Below, piece by piece: positions 8,411 through 18,141 of a DNA stretch of 64,000 bases. The position numbers and the translations under genes were made by a program. Positions within the stretch are counted from its first letter, which is position 1. The number at the start of each line of letters is the position of its first letter. The stretch lies in contig JAFAEQ010000075.1 in assembly GCA_023423935.1 (NCBI GenBank), forward strand, positions 149,004 to 213,003, given 5' to 3'. The notes below the pieces were generated by a model that was given only the letters and a program-made list of their open reading frames with translations, did not search any database and was not told where the DNA came from. The stretch comes from Pseudomonadota bacterium. Lineage in GTDB: Bacteria > Pseudomonadota > Gammaproteobacteria > Steroidobacterales > Steroidobacteraceae.

Positions 8411-10015
8411 TTACTTCACTTCAGGAGCAACTTCGAAGCTGTGGTACGGCGGCGGCGAGCTCAGGGTCCACTCGAGACCTTGAGGAGACGCCGTATCCCA
8501 TACCTTGTCGCTCGCCTTCGCACCGCCGCGGGCCGTCTGCCAGATCAGGTAGGCAAACAGCAGCTGCGACAGACCGAAGCCGAACGCGCCAATGGAAGAC
8601 ACCATGTTCCAGTCCGCAAACTGCGTCGCGTAGTCCGGGATACGGCGCGGCATGCCGGCCAGACCCAGGAAGTGCTGCGGGAAGAATAGGACGTTCACGA
8701 AGATCGTCGAGAGCCAGAAGTGCCACTTCGCGAGCTTCACGTTGTACATGTGACCCGTCCACTTCGGCAGCCAGTAGTACACGGCCGCCATCAGCGCGAA
8801 GACAGCACCAGGGACCAGCACATAGTGGAAGTGCGCGACCACGAAGTACGTGTCGTGATACTGGAAGTCAGCCGGCACCACGCCGAGCATCAGGCCCGAG
8901 AAGCCGCCGATCGTGAACAGGAACAGGAACGACAGCGCGAACAGCATGGGAGGCTCGAAGCTGATCGAACCCTTGAACATCGTTGCCGTCCAGTTGAAGA
9001 CCTTCACGCCCGTCGGCACCGCGATCAGCATCGTCGAGAGCATGAAGAACAGCTGACCTGCGAGCGGCATGCCTACCGTGAACATGTGGTGTGCCCACAC
9101 GATGAACGACAGGAACGCGATCGAGGCAGTTGCGTACACCATTGCGTCGTAGCCGAAGAGCGGCTTGCGCGAGAACGTCGGGATGATCTCGGAGACCACG
9201 CCGAACGCCGGCAGAATCATGATGTACACCTCGGGGTGACCGAAGAACCAGAAGATGTGCTGGAACATCACCGGATCGCCACCGCCCGCCGCTTCGAAGA
9301 ACGTCGTGCCGAAGTAGTGATCGGTCAGCAGCATCGTCACGGCACCGGCGAGCACCGGCATCACGGCGATCAGCAGGTATGCAGTGATGAGCCAGGTCCA
9401 GACGAACAGCGGCATCTTCAGCAGCGACATGCCGGGAGCGCGCATGTTCATGATCGTCACGACCACGTTGATCGCGCCCATGATCGAGCTGGCGCCCATC
9501 ATGTGAACGGCGAAGATCAGCATCGGGAAGGAGGTGCCGTTCTGCAGGACCAGCGGCGGATACATCGTCCAGCCGCCTGCCGGAGCGCCGCCCGGCACGA
9601 ACAGCGTCGCGAGCAGCAACGTGAACGCAAACGGCATGATCCAGAAGCTGAAGTTGTTCATGCGCGGCAGCGCCATGTCCGGCGCGCCGATCTGCAGCGG
9701 CACCATCCAGTTGGCGAGACCGACGAACGCGGGCATGACGGCGCCGAAGATCATGACCAGTGCATGCATCGTCGTCATGGAGTTGAAGAACATCGGATCG
9801 ACGAGCTGCAGACCCGGCTTGAACAACTCGGCGCGAATCACCATGGCCATGGCGCCGCCGATGAAGAACATGATCAGGCTGAACACCAGGTACATCGTGC
9901 CGATGTCCTTGTGGTTCGTCGCCAGCAACCAGCGGCGCCAGCCTTTCGCCGGGCCGTGGTCGTGATGCTCGTCGGCGTGATGACCGGCAGCGTCGTGGGT
10001 GTGTACCGTGCTCAT
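8411..10015 (-). CDS. ctaD: Cytochrome c oxidase subunit I (main aa3 oxidase)
   Basis: About 534 residues. His-rich N-terminal tail (HHADEHHDHG) followed by twelve helices. FFGHPEVYIM, VWAHHMFTVGM and VVAHFHYVLVPGAVFA motifs contain the CuB, haem a and haem a3 ligands. The Glu in HPEVY shows an A1-type proton channel. A GTG start at 10024 overlapping the ctaC stop is possible, but the ATG at 10015 has GGAG eight bases upstream and is preferred. Core catalytic subunit of the terminal oxidase. Confidence 0.97.
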   Translation of the reverse strand: MSTVHTHDAAGHHADEHHDHGPAKGWRRWLLATNHKDIGTMYLVFSLIMFFIGGAMAMVIRAELFKPGLQLVDPMFFNSMTTMHALVMIFGAVMPAFVGLANWMVPLQIGAPDMALPRMNNFSFWIMPFAFTLLLATLFVPGGAPAGGWTMYPPLVLQNGTSFPMLIFAVHMMGASSIMGAINVVVTIMNMRAPGMSLLKMPLFVWTWLITAYLLIAVMPVLAGAVTMLLTDHYFGTTFFEAAGGGDPVMFQHIFWFFGHPEVYIMILPAFGVVSEIIPTFSRKPLFGYDAMVYATASIAFLSFIVWAHHMFTVGMPLAGQLFFMLSTMLIAVPTGVKVFNWTATMFKGSISFEPPMLFALSFLFLFTIGGFSGLMLGVVPADFQYHDTYFVVAHFHYVLVPGAVFALMAAVYYWLPKWTGHMYNVKLAKWHFWLSTIFVNVLFFPQHFLGLAGMPRRIPDYATQFADWNMVSSIGAFGFGLSQLLFAYLIWQTARGGAKASDKVWDTASPQGLEWTLSSPPPYHSFEVAPEVK

Positions 10016-10020
10016 TGACT

Positions 10021-10893
10021 TCACTCCGCCTTCGCAACGACCGCTGTCGCTGCATCGCTAACTTGTGCTGTCTGTGCCGGCGCGTTCTCGCCGTCACCCT
10101 GCTGGCTCTTCAGCCAGTCTGCATATTCTTCTTTGGACTTCACTTCGACGACGACCGGCATGAACGCGTGATCGCGTCCGCACAGCTCGGCGCACTGGCC
10201 GCGGTACACGCCGGTTTCGGTGGCCGTGAACCACAGTTCGTTGACGAAGCCCGGGATGGCGTCCTTCTTCATGCCGAAGGGCGGCACCCACCAGGCGTGG
10301 ATCACATCGGCCGAGGTCAGCAGCACGCGCACCTTCGTGTCCACCGGCACGACCAGGGGCTTGTCGACGTTCAGGAGGTAGTGCTCGACCTTGTAGGGAT
10401 CGATGCCCGAGCGCAACTGACGGGCCTGGTCGCTGTCGCGAGCGAGGGTCGAGAAGAAGCTGACGTTCTGATCCAGATACTCGTACTGCCATTTCCACTG
10501 GTAACCCGTCACCTTGATGGTGAGCTCGGAGTTGCGAGTGTCTTCGATGCGGATCAGCGTTTCCGCAGCGGGAATGGCCATGCCGACGAGAATGGCGACC
10601 GGGATGATGGTCCAGATCACTTCGGCCTTGGTGCTGTGATCGAACTTGGCGGGAACGGCACCTTCGGAATGACGAAACTTGATGATCGAGTAGATCATCA
10701 TGCCGAACACGGCGACGGCGATGATCACGCAGATCCAGAAGATCAGCATGTGCAAGCCGTGGATGTCACGGCTGAGCTCCGTCACGCCGACCGGCATGTT
10801 CAGTTCCCAGGCCGCCAGCGCCGCCCCCGTGGGCAGAAACGACGCGGCACTGGCTGCAAGGCCGGCTGCGGCGTATTTCAGAATCTTCGACAT
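10021..10893 (-). CDS. ctaC: Cytochrome c oxidase subunit II (main aa3 oxidase)
   Basis: About 290 residues. Signal-like N-terminus (LAASAASFLPTGAALA), two membrane helices, and a periplasmic CuA domain with GQCAELCGRDHAFM (Cys-x-Glu-x-Cys-x3-His-x2-Met). Unlike the paralogue at 2666-4021 it has no haem c motif. The KVTGYQWKWQYEY aromatic region for electron entry is present. Start at 10893 gives a normal signal peptide and has GGAG upstream. Confidence 0.96.
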   Translation of the reverse strand: MSKILKYAAAGLAASAASFLPTGAALAAWELNMPVGVTELSRDIHGLHMLIFWICVIIAVAVFGMMIYSIIKFRHSEGAVPAKFDHSTKAEVIWTIIPVAILVGMAIPAAETLIRIEDTRNSELTIKVTGYQWKWQYEYLDQNVSFFSTLARDSDQARQLRSGIDPYKVEHYLLNVDKPLVVPVDTKVRVLLTSADVIHAWWVPPFGMKKDAIPGFVNELWFTATETGVYRGQCAELCGRDHAFMPVVVEVKSKEEYADWLKSQQGDGENAPAQTAQVSDAATAVVAKAE

Positions 10894-10998
10894 TGTCGCC
10901 AATGCTCCCGTTGCTTTCGTTATGCGCGCTGCTTGCCGGGAGCTTGTGCAGCCCCGGCGCGCAGCCAGCGCCTGCCCGCGATTACGCCTCACGCTCAG

Positions 10999-11520
10999 TC
11001 AATTGAGCGCGGGCGATTCGTTCACATTCCCCACCAGTTGCTTGAGACGCGCTGCGAGACTGCAGCGATCGTCCTCTGTGAGAAACCTGCCCACTTCGCA
11101 AACGCGGCCGTGCGACTCGAGCGTGAGTCGGCTTGGATGCAGCGCCGTTGAAGGGGCGTGGAGTTTAACCTTCGCCCAATGACGAGGAAATACCGAAGTT
11201 TGCTGCTTATGGTTTAAGCATCGCACGACCGTCACGGAATCGGTCGTGATCGTGATGATCTCGCGCTCCTGTCCCTTGCGCATGGAGTGCCACACCGCCC
11301 AGATCAGCAGCGCGATTTCGAGACCAGCAAAGGGCAGCACAGGCCAGAATCCCAACGCGGCAAAGAACCCGGCGACCGCGAATGTCTGGGCAGCGACGAT
11401 GCCGATGAATATGCGAGCGGTGCGCGGGGTCAGCGAGCAGCGGGCCGACAGTTCGAATCGTCGCTCCTCGCCGCCCATGACGGGGATCGAAGCGAGCCTG
11501 AAAGCGGCGTCAGAGTTCAT
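10999..11520 (-). CDS. DUF2244 family membrane protein
   Basis: 173 residues. Two central hydrophobic segments (IFIGIVAAQTFAVAGFFAAL and LPFAGLEIALLIWAVW) with a C-terminal soluble part (WAKVKLHAP, GRVCEVGRFL). Matches the DUF2244 family, which is regularly found beside coxB in alpha- and gammaproteobacteria. It is probably the first gene of the main cox operon. Function unknown. Confidence 0.8.
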   Translation of the reverse strand: MNSDAAFRLASIPVMGGEERRFELSARCSLTPRTARIFIGIVAAQTFAVAGFFAALGFWPVLPFAGLEIALLIWAVWHSMRKGQEREIITITTDSVTVVRCLNHKQQTSVFPRHWAKVKLHAPSTALHPSRLTLESHGRVCEVGRFLTEDDRCSLAARLKQLVGNVNESPALN

Positions 11521-11685
11521 TTCGACCCGGGAACGTGGGAGAGGCTGATGCTAGCGGAGCCCGCGAGGCGCGTGCAACGCGTAAATCCCAGTAGCACAAG
11601 GAGTTTTTACCTTCCGGGCCGCATCGATCGTCGGACAGGCGCGTTGAAGAGTCCGCCCAGCAGCTGCTGGTATTTCCGGCGGTAG

Positions 11686-11701
11686 AGTTTTAATTAAAAC
11701 T
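11686..11701. promoter_or_regulatory. 16-bp perfect palindrome AGTTTTAATTAAAACT
   Basis: A perfect A+T-rich palindrome in the 235-bp space between bioC and the DUF2244/cox genes. It could be an operator for the cox operon; no known regulator is recognised. Confidence 0.35.
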
Positions 11702-11755
11702 AACGTTCTCCTCCGAAAGCCAGATCATCATTGATGACCGATTCAGAATTAGTGA

Positions 11756-12640
11756 TCATTTGTTGCGACGGCTCAGCTGGGTGAGCGGCACGACCGCCTC
11801 GCCTCCTGTTTTGCGTCGGCGGCCCTCAGCTGCCCACGCATGACCGTATACAACCTCGAGGGTCACGGGCCAGCGTCCCTCGATGCGGGTGTCGTCGAGC
11901 AGCTGCTGAAATCGTTGCGCCTGGCCCCTTCCGAGCAGGCCGGGGCGTCGCGCATGGGTCAGATTGGTCGATCCGGTGGAGCGCAGCTCGCGCCACAGGC
12001 TCTGCGGTTCGCCGTACGTGATGGTCAGGCGTTCGGTGTCCATGACCGGCTCGGCGAAGCCCGCCCGTACGAGCGCATCGCCAATGTCGTGCATGTCGAT
12101 GAAGCGGTGAATGTGCGTGTGACGATCGACTTGGGCCCAGATCGCGCGCAATTCCTTGAGGGAGTCCGGACCGAGAGATGCAAACGTCAGGAGTCCGCCA
12201 GTCCGGATCACCCGGCGCGCTTCCTCGAAAATGGCGTCGGGATCGCTCGACCACTGCAACATTAAATTGCTGAGAACCATGTCGATGCTGCCGGCCGCGA
12301 ACGGCAGACGATGCGCATCGCCCGCGACGCGCTGAAATTTGCGCAACCAGCGCTGCTGCCGGCGGGCCTGCACGAGCATCTGCTGCGACAGGTCGAACGC
12401 GACGACCAGTGCGCCGGGGTAGCGATCCTGAAGCAATCGCGCCCCGTGTCCTGTCGCCGCGCCCAGATCCAGCACCGTCTGGGGCTGCAACCGAACCACG
12501 TCCAGGCGTTCGAGCAGCCGCCCGCGTATCTCGCTGTGGATGGCGGCTCCTGCATCGAAGCTCGCCGCCGCCCGATCGAACGCGCGACGTACGCGGCGGA
12601 CATCGAGAGAGTATTCGTCTATGGGAATGGGGCCGGACAT
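11756..12640 (-). CDS. bioC: Malonyl-ACP O-methyltransferase BioC
   Basis: 294 residues. SAM-dependent class I methyltransferase: motif I VLDLGAATG, then VVAFDLSQQML and GDAHRLPFAAGSIDMVLSNL, followed by the BioC-type LMLQWSSDP and GGLLTFASLGPDSLKELR. BioC methylates the free carboxyl of malonyl-ACP to start pimeloyl-ACP synthesis for biotin. It lies next to bioB on the same strand (40-bp gap), which supports the assignment. Confidence 0.93.
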   Translation of the reverse strand: MSGPIPIDEYSLDVRRVRRAFDRAAASFDAGAAIHSEIRGRLLERLDVVRLQPQTVLDLGAATGHGARLLQDRYPGALVVAFDLSQQMLVQARRQQRWLRKFQRVAGDAHRLPFAAGSIDMVLSNLMLQWSSDPDAIFEEARRVIRTGGLLTFASLGPDSLKELRAIWAQVDRHTHIHRFIDMHDIGDALVRAGFAEPVMDTERLTITYGEPQSLWRELRSTGSTNLTHARRPGLLGRGQAQRFQQLLDDTRIEGRWPVTLEVVYGHAWAAEGRRRKTGGEAVVPLTQLSRRNK

Positions 12641-12680
12641 GGCCGCGCACCATAGAGCATGCCGGCAAGCGGCGGAATGC

Positions 12681-13712
12681 TCAGGCGTGAGCGGATTCGT
12701 GCCGACAGGCCGAGGCTTCGCTCGGAGCAGACGGCTGCTGCGCTTTGAGTCCCAGCTTCGCGAACAGCATCGCGTCGTGATTCTCGTCCGGATTCTCGGT
12801 CGTCAGCAGCTTGTCGCCGTAGAAAATCGAATTGGCGCCGGCGAGAAAGCACAGTGCCTGCATTTCCTCACTCATCGCCGAGCGTCCCGCCGACAGTCGT
12901 ACATAGGCGCGCGGCATCAACAGGCGCGCGACGGCGATGGCCCGCACGAACTCGACGCCTTCGACCTTCTCCGCGCCGTGCAGCGGCGTACCTGGAATCT
13001 GCATGAGCTGATTGATCGGCACACTTTCGGGATGCTGAGGCAACGTTGCGAGCGTATGCAGCAACTGTGCGCGATCGAGCTGGGTTTCGCCCATCCCCAG
13101 AATGCCACCGCAGCAGACCTTCAATCCCGCGTCGCGGACGGCAGCGAGGGTATCGAGCCGATCCTGATACGTGCGCGTCGTGATGATTTCCCGATAGTGC
13201 GACTCGGACGTATCGAGGTTGTGGTTGTAGTAGTCGAGGCCCGCCTCTTTCAGCTCGCGCGCCTGCTGCGGTGTCAGCATGCCGAGCGTCGCACACGTCT
13301 CCAGGCCGAGCGCGCGAACGCCTTTCACCATCTCGGCGATCTGCGCCAACTGCTTTGGCTTGGGACTGCGATAGGCCGCGCCCATGCAAAACCGTGTTGC
13401 GCCGTTGGCTTTCGCGGCGCGCGCTCGCTCGAGCACTTCGGCCACATCCATCAGCGGCTCGTTCTGAAGGCCCGTCTTGAAACGAATGCTTTGCGAGCAA
13501 TACGAGCAGTCCTCCGGGCAGGCGCCGGTCTTGATCGAAAGCAATGTGCTGATCTGAACCTCGTTCGGATCGAAGTTCGCACGGTGGACCCGCTGTGCGT
13601 GATAGATCAAATCCGCGAAAGGCAGCGCGAACAATGCGCGGACCTCGGCGAGTTGCCAGTCATGACGCACTTCGCCCAACCGCATCAGATCCACTGCCGC
13701 CGCACTCGTCAT
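12681..13712 (-). CDS. bioB: Biotin synthase
   Basis: About 343 residues. Radical-SAM enzyme inserting sulfur into dethiobiotin. The CPEDCSYC motif (CxxxCxxC) binds the 4Fe-4S cluster; Cys in ETCATLGML and KVCCGGILGMGE and the conserved Arg in YVRLSAGR serve the 2Fe-2S cluster. The ATG at 13712 has GGGGA six bases upstream, whereas the ATG at 13718 has it with no spacing; 13712 is preferred. The C-terminal tail is short and charged. Confidence 0.96.
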   Translation of the reverse strand: MTSAAAVDLMRLGEVRHDWQLAEVRALFALPFADLIYHAQRVHRANFDPNEVQISTLLSIKTGACPEDCSYCSQSIRFKTGLQNEPLMDVAEVLERARAAKANGATRFCMGAAYRSPKPKQLAQIAEMVKGVRALGLETCATLGMLTPQQARELKEAGLDYYNHNLDTSESHYREIITTRTYQDRLDTLAAVRDAGLKVCCGGILGMGETQLDRAQLLHTLATLPQHPESVPINQLMQIPGTPLHGAEKVEGVEFVRAIAVARLLMPRAYVRLSAGRSAMSEEMQALCFLAGANSIFYGDKLLTTENPDENHDAMLFAKLGLKAQQPSAPSEASACRHESAHA

Positions 13713-13806
13713 CTGCATTCCCCGGAAAACGCCACATAAATGCATGCCGCAGGCTGGACTGCGGGCCGCAGAGTATTCGCAGCCAGGGAATGGGCTGTCA
13801 ACCAAG

Positions 13807-14553
13807 ATGTCGAATACGAGTCGACAAGCGAAAGTGCTACAGGCGTTGGGCTTCATTGCGACATCGCTCTGGCCGGCAACTTGCGTGCTGTGCGGTCGTC
13901 GCAGCGACATTACGTCGCGGGATCTGTGCAGTGATTGCGAAGCCGACCTGCCTGCGAACGATCGTGCTTGCAGCGTCTGTGCGGAGCCACTCGCTACGGA
14001 TGCGCGCGAGCTCATCTGCGGACAATGCTTGAGGCGCAGGCCGCGTTTCGATGCCGCGCTGTGCGCTTTCCGTTACGCCTATCCGCTCGATGCTCTCGTA
14101 CGGTCACTGAAGTACCGCAATCAGAGTGCGCATGCTCGCGTGCTCGGCGATCTGCTGGCCCATCGATTGCGACGAAGTATCGAGGATCCTGTGCCCGAAC
14201 TGATCCTGCCCGTACCGCTTGCGAACGGCCGATTTCGGGAGCGCGGCTATAACCAGGCGCTCGAGATCGGACGCCGTCTCGAGCGTCTCCTGCACATTCC
14301 CATGTCCACCGATCTCATCGTCCGCACGCGCGAAACGCCGGAACAGGCGGGCCTGGACCGCAAGCAGCGGCGCAAGAACATTCGCAATGCGTTTGCACTG
14401 TCTCGCAAGCCGCAGGTCCGACACGTCGCGATCGTTGACGATGTCATTACGACAGGCAGCACGGTGAATGAGATTGCGCGCGTGCTGCGCAAGGCAGGCG
14501 TTCGGCGCGTACAGGTGTGGGCAGTAGCGAGAACGGCGGGAACGCGCAATTAG
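13807..14553 (+). CDS. ComF family phosphoribosyltransferase-like protein
   Basis: About 248 residues. N-terminal zinc-ribbon-like region with four Cys pairs (CVLCG, CSDC, CSVC, CGQC) and a C-terminal type I PRTase domain with the PRPP loop VAIVDDVITTGST. ComF proteins act in DNA uptake in naturally transformable bacteria and are associated with replication/repair elsewhere. It is divergent from bioB, a common arrangement in gammaproteobacteria. The ATG at 13807 is chosen because the earlier in-frame ATG lies in the bioB upstream region; a longer protein cannot be excluded. Confidence 0.88.
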   Translation: MSNTSRQAKVLQALGFIATSLWPATCVLCGRRSDITSRDLCSDCEADLPANDRACSVCAEPLATDARELICGQCLRRRPRFDAALCAFRYAYPLDALVRSLKYRNQSAHARVLGDLLAHRLRRSIEDPVPELILPVPLANGRFRERGYNQALEIGRRLERLLHIPMSTDLIVRTRETPEQAGLDRKQRRKNIRNAFALSRKPQVRHVAIVDDVITTGSTVNEIARVLRKAGVRRVQVWAVARTAGTRN

Positions 14554-14677
14554 CAATGAGCAATCACTTAATGAGTAGTGAGCAATGAGTAATGAGTAAC
14601 TAAAGAGAGAAATGAGAAAGGGAGGAAAGGGAGCGAGCGCATTGCGCTCGCGTTTCCGCGTTACTCATTACTCATTG
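14552..14677. repeat. AATGAGY-type hairpin element between comF and ubiA
   Basis: Left arm 14552-14600 is a run of 7-nt units (AATGAGC, AATGAGT, AGTGAGC, AATGAGT, AATGAGT, AAC). Right arm 14659-14677 (GTTACTCATTACTCATTG) is its exact complement over about 18 bp. A second stem GCGAGCGC/GCGCTCGC caps the loop near 14632-14650. The TGA stop of ubiA is inside the right arm. Confidence 0.85.
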
Positions 14678-15622
14678 TCGAAAGACGTATTCCAGCGCGA
14701 TGCCGAAGAAGATCGCCATGCCGTAGTAGTTGTTGTTCAGGAAGGCCTTGAAGCATTCCTCGGGTTTACGATCGCGGATCAGATATTGCTGGTAGAGCGC
14801 GAACATCGCGGCGACGGCGAGTCCCAGTCCGTACCACAGGCTCAATTCGAGTTCGCGGCCCGCGAGCCACAGAGCGAACAGGCTCATGAGCTGCATGATG
14901 CCGATGATGAAGCGATCGGCGTCGCCAAACAGAATGGCGCTGGAGCGAATGCCGAGCTTGCGATCGTCGTCGCGATCGACCATTGCGTACATGGTGTCAT
15001 ATGCCATGGTCCACAGCAGCCCCGCGATGAACAGCAACCACGCCATTCTCGGCAGCGAGCCCGTGTGCGCCGAATAGATCATCGGAATCGACCAGGTGAA
15101 GGCTGCGCCCAGATAGAACTGCGGCAACGGAAAGAAGCGCTTCATGAACGGATAGGTCAGCAGCAGAAACGCGCCGACCAGCGCGAGCAATTGCGTCGTG
15201 TGATCGAGCGTCAGCACGAGCCCGAGCGCGATGAGTCCCAGACTGATGCACAACGCCAACGCCTCGATCGGATCGAGCGCCCCTGTGGCCAGCGGCCGAT
15301 CACGCGTGCGCGCGACCTGGCCGTCGAAGTTGCGATCTGCATAGTCGTTGATCGCGCATCCCGCCGAGCGCGTGAGAATCGTGCCGAGGACGAATACGAG
15401 GAATACGTGCTGATCCGGCCTGCCGCCCGAAGACAGCCACAGACCCCACAGCACCGGCCACAGCAGCAGATAAATTCCGATCGGTTTGTCGAGTCGCAGC
15501 AGTCGCCCGTAGGCCTGCGCTCTGGCGGCCGCCGCTGGGAGAATCTCCGCGACGAATGCGCTCGAGCCGAGCCTGTGGCCGAGCCAGCGCAGGCGATCGC
15601 CGATGGGAGCAGGGGAATTCAT
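14672..15622 (-). CDS. ubiA: 4-hydroxybenzoate octaprenyltransferase
   Basis: About 316 residues, slightly longer than usual owing to the N-terminus. Polytopic prenyltransferase with the two Asp-rich motifs: NDYADRNFDGQVARTRDRPL and YDTMYAMVDRDDDRKLGIRS. It attaches the polyprenyl tail to 4-hydroxybenzoate in ubiquinone synthesis at the inner membrane. The start at 15622 (MNSPAPIG) is the first plausible ATG. Confidence 0.95.
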   Translation of the reverse strand: MNSPAPIGDRLRWLGHRLGSSAFVAEILPAAAARAQAYGRLLRLDKPIGIYLLLWPVLWGLWLSSGGRPDQHVFLVFVLGTILTRSAGCAINDYADRNFDGQVARTRDRPLATGALDPIEALALCISLGLIALGLVLTLDHTTQLLALVGAFLLLTYPFMKRFFPLPQFYLGAAFTWSIPMIYSAHTGSLPRMAWLLFIAGLLWTMAYDTMYAMVDRDDDRKLGIRSSAILFGDADRFIIGIMQLMSLFALWLAGRELELSLWYGLGLAVAAMFALYQQYLIRDRKPEECFKAFLNNNYYGMAIFFGIALEYVFRQ

Positions 15623-15742
15623 GTCACTGGGCCCGCAAGACACCGCAAGAAGACTGGAAAAAGATCGCCGATCCGAGCCGTTTGCCGCCAGCGCAGACCA
15701 GGATGCTCCTTCTTCTGCCATTTCCACTTCGGCTCAGCGCGT

Positions 15743-17854
15743 TCACACCTTTGCGAACTGTTCGCCGCGGCCCGTCCATCGACGCAGAAGCGGCGCTATG
15801 TTGTCCTCATTCTGCGCCAGCATCAATTCGGCGGTGTGCTGCACTGTCGGCAGCAGATCCGCATCGCGCATGAGATCGGCGACACGCATCTGCTGCAGAC
15901 CGGTCTGTCGCGTGCCCAGCAGCTCGCCAGGACCGCGCAGCTCGAGATCGCGACGTGAGATTTCAAAGCCATCGTTGGTCGAGCGCATGACGGCAAGCCG
16001 CTCACGTGCGACTTCGGTCAGCGGTGGACGATACAGCAGCACGCAGGTGCTTTCGGCCGAACCGCGACCGACGCGTCCGCGCAGCTGATGCAGTTGCGCA
16101 AGTCCCATGCGCTCGGCGTTTTCGATGACCATGAGGCTCGCGTTGGGCACATCGACACCCACCTCGATGACCGTGGTTGCGACGAGCAGATCGATGTTGC
16201 CGGCTTTGAACTCGTTCATCACCGCATCTTTCTCGCGACCCGGCATACGACCGTGGATCAATGCCACGCGCAATTCGGACAGCGCCTCCGATAGCACTCG
16301 CGCAGTTTCCTCGGCGGCCTGTGCTTCCAGCTGCTCGGATTCCTCGATGAGCGGGCAGACCCAGTACGCCTGGCGACGCATGCGACAGGCATCGCGTATT
16401 CGCACGACCACTTCGTCGCGACGTGTTTCCGCCAGTGCGACCGTTTTCACCGGCGTGCGCCCTGGCGGCAGTTCGTCGATCACCGAAACGTCGAGATCTG
16501 CATAGGCAGTCATCGCCAGCGTTCGCGGAATAGGAGTCGCCGTCATGATGAGTTGATGCGGATAGCGCCCCGCCGCCGCGCCCTTCTCTCGTAGCAAGAG
16601 TCGTTGATGCACGCCGAAGCGATGCTGTTCATCGATGATCGCAAGTCCCAGTTGCTTGAACTCGACATGCTCCTGAAAGAGTGCGTGCGTGCCGATCGCT
16701 ACGTGCGCATGGCCCGAGGCGAGATCTGCCAGTGCCTGATTGCGTGCACCGGCTGTGCGCTTGCCCGTCAACAGCGCGATGTTGAGATCGAGCGCCTCGA
16801 ACCATTTCGAGAAATTCCTGCAGTGCTGTTCTGCGAGCAGCTCGGTGGGCGCCATCACGGCAGCCTGGAAGCCTGCTTCGACGGCGCGCACCGCGGCGAG
16901 TGCAGCCACGACTGTCTTGCCGCTACCGACGTCGCCTTGTACGAGCCGCATCATCGGACTTGCGCGCGCAAGATCGCGCTCGATCTCGGACCAGGCGCGC
17001 GACTGGGCGCCCGTCAGACGAAAGGGCAGGGATTGCACGAATCGATAGAGCAGGCGCGAATCCCCTTCGAACCCCCAGCCGGGATCGGTTTGGATGGATC
17101 GTCGCAGCAATCGCAGGCTCAAGTGGTGAGCGAGCAGCTCTTCGAACGCGAGTCGTCGCTGAGCCGGGTGCTTGTACTGCGACATCAGCTCGAGGCTCGC
17201 ATCGGGCGGAGGACGATGGACGTAGAGCAACGCCTCGCGCAGCGAAGGCAGTTCGAGTTCCCGCAGCACCTCCGGCGGCAGCCAGTCACGCACGGATTCG
17301 TTCGCGACTTCGCGCAGCGCCATGTCGGTGAGTTGCCGCAATCGGCCCTGCTGCACGCCCTCAGTCGTGGGGTAAATGGGCGTGAGCGCAGTCTCCCCCG
17401 TGCCACTTGCGTCAGTCGCGACGCGCCGATATTCGGGATGCACGATCTCGTAGCCGCTCAGACTGCGGCGAATTTCGCCGAAGCAGCGAATGCGGGTGCC
17501 GCGGGCGAGTGCTTGCTGCTGCGAAGCAGAGAAATGAAAGAAGCGCAGCGTGAGCGAACCGGAGCCGTCCGAAATGCGACACAGCAATTGCCGCCGGCCG
17601 CGGAATGCGACCTCCGTCAGCTGCACCTCGCCTTCGACGACGGCTCGTTCGCCGAGTTGCAATGAACCGATCGCAGATACGCGCGTGCGATCTTCATATC
17701 GCGATGGCAGCAGAAACAGCAGATCCTGCACGGTGAAGATGCCGAGCTTCTGCAATTTCTCCGCAAGCGCCTCGCCTACGCCTTTCAGCGACGTTACAGG
17801 ACGCAGCTCGGGGCTGATCGCCCCGCGAGATTTGGTTGATAGAGAGTTGTTCAT
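15743..17854 (-). CDS. recG: ATP-dependent DNA helicase RecG
   Basis: 703 residues, normal length. N-terminal wedge domain with an OB fold, then helicase motifs: Walker A VQGDVGSGKT, MAPTELLAEQH, Walker B-like IIDEQHRFGVHQR, TATPIPRT, motif V/VI with ATTVIEVGVDVPNA and QLRGRVGRG. RecG remodels stalled replication forks and branch-migrates Holliday junctions. Located near spoT and rpoZ as in many gammaproteobacteria. Confidence 0.98.
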   Translation of the reverse strand: MNNSLSTKSRGAISPELRPVTSLKGVGEALAEKLQKLGIFTVQDLLFLLPSRYEDRTRVSAIGSLQLGERAVVEGEVQLTEVAFRGRRQLLCRISDGSGSLTLRFFHFSASQQQALARGTRIRCFGEIRRSLSGYEIVHPEYRRVATDASGTGETALTPIYPTTEGVQQGRLRQLTDMALREVANESVRDWLPPEVLRELELPSLREALLYVHRPPPDASLELMSQYKHPAQRRLAFEELLAHHLSLRLLRRSIQTDPGWGFEGDSRLLYRFVQSLPFRLTGAQSRAWSEIERDLARASPMMRLVQGDVGSGKTVVAALAAVRAVEAGFQAAVMAPTELLAEQHCRNFSKWFEALDLNIALLTGKRTAGARNQALADLASGHAHVAIGTHALFQEHVEFKQLGLAIIDEQHRFGVHQRLLLREKGAAAGRYPHQLIMTATPIPRTLAMTAYADLDVSVIDELPPGRTPVKTVALAETRRDEVVVRIRDACRMRRQAYWVCPLIEESEQLEAQAAEETARVLSEALSELRVALIHGRMPGREKDAVMNEFKAGNIDLLVATTVIEVGVDVPNASLMVIENAERMGLAQLHQLRGRVGRGSAESTCVLLYRPPLTEVARERLAVMRSTNDGFEISRRDLELRGPGELLGTRQTGLQQMRVADLMRDADLLPTVQHTAELMLAQNEDNIAPLLRRWTGRGEQFAKV

Positions 17855-18000
17855 GCTTCGCCGTCCATGGCGAGTTTAGAACACGAGCCCCGCAGTAGCG
17901 GTCGTCGGGTCACTGCGAATATCAGGGCGAAAGGCGAGAGCACGCGGTTACCTGGCGGACGAGCACGCGGGTGAGCTGTACAGCCGATTCGGTCGTGATG

Positions 18001-18085
18001 TCACCCCGGCGGAAGGCCGGGGCCTCGTGACCAACGCGAATCCTGCGGGAGATCCCGGCCTTCGCCTGGCCTTCGCCGGGATGAC
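18001..18085. repeat. REP-like composite palindrome (copy 1)
   Basis: Two palindromic CCCCGGC...GCCGGGG / CCCGGC...GCCGGG sequences in inverted arrangement with a conserved middle (GACCAACGCGAATCCTGCGG). A copy in opposite orientation lies at 63879-63956. The 287-bp space between recG and ridA holds nothing else recognised. Confidence 0.75.
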
Positions 18086-18141
18086 GGCCCAAGCAGCACT
18101 CTCGAATCAGTCGTTACAGTCTTGTTGCCGAGGTGAAGGTG

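Noticed and set aside
8720..10018. 432-residue open frame opposite ctaD
   Set aside because: Antisense shadow of the conserved subunit I gene, with charged low-complexity composition.
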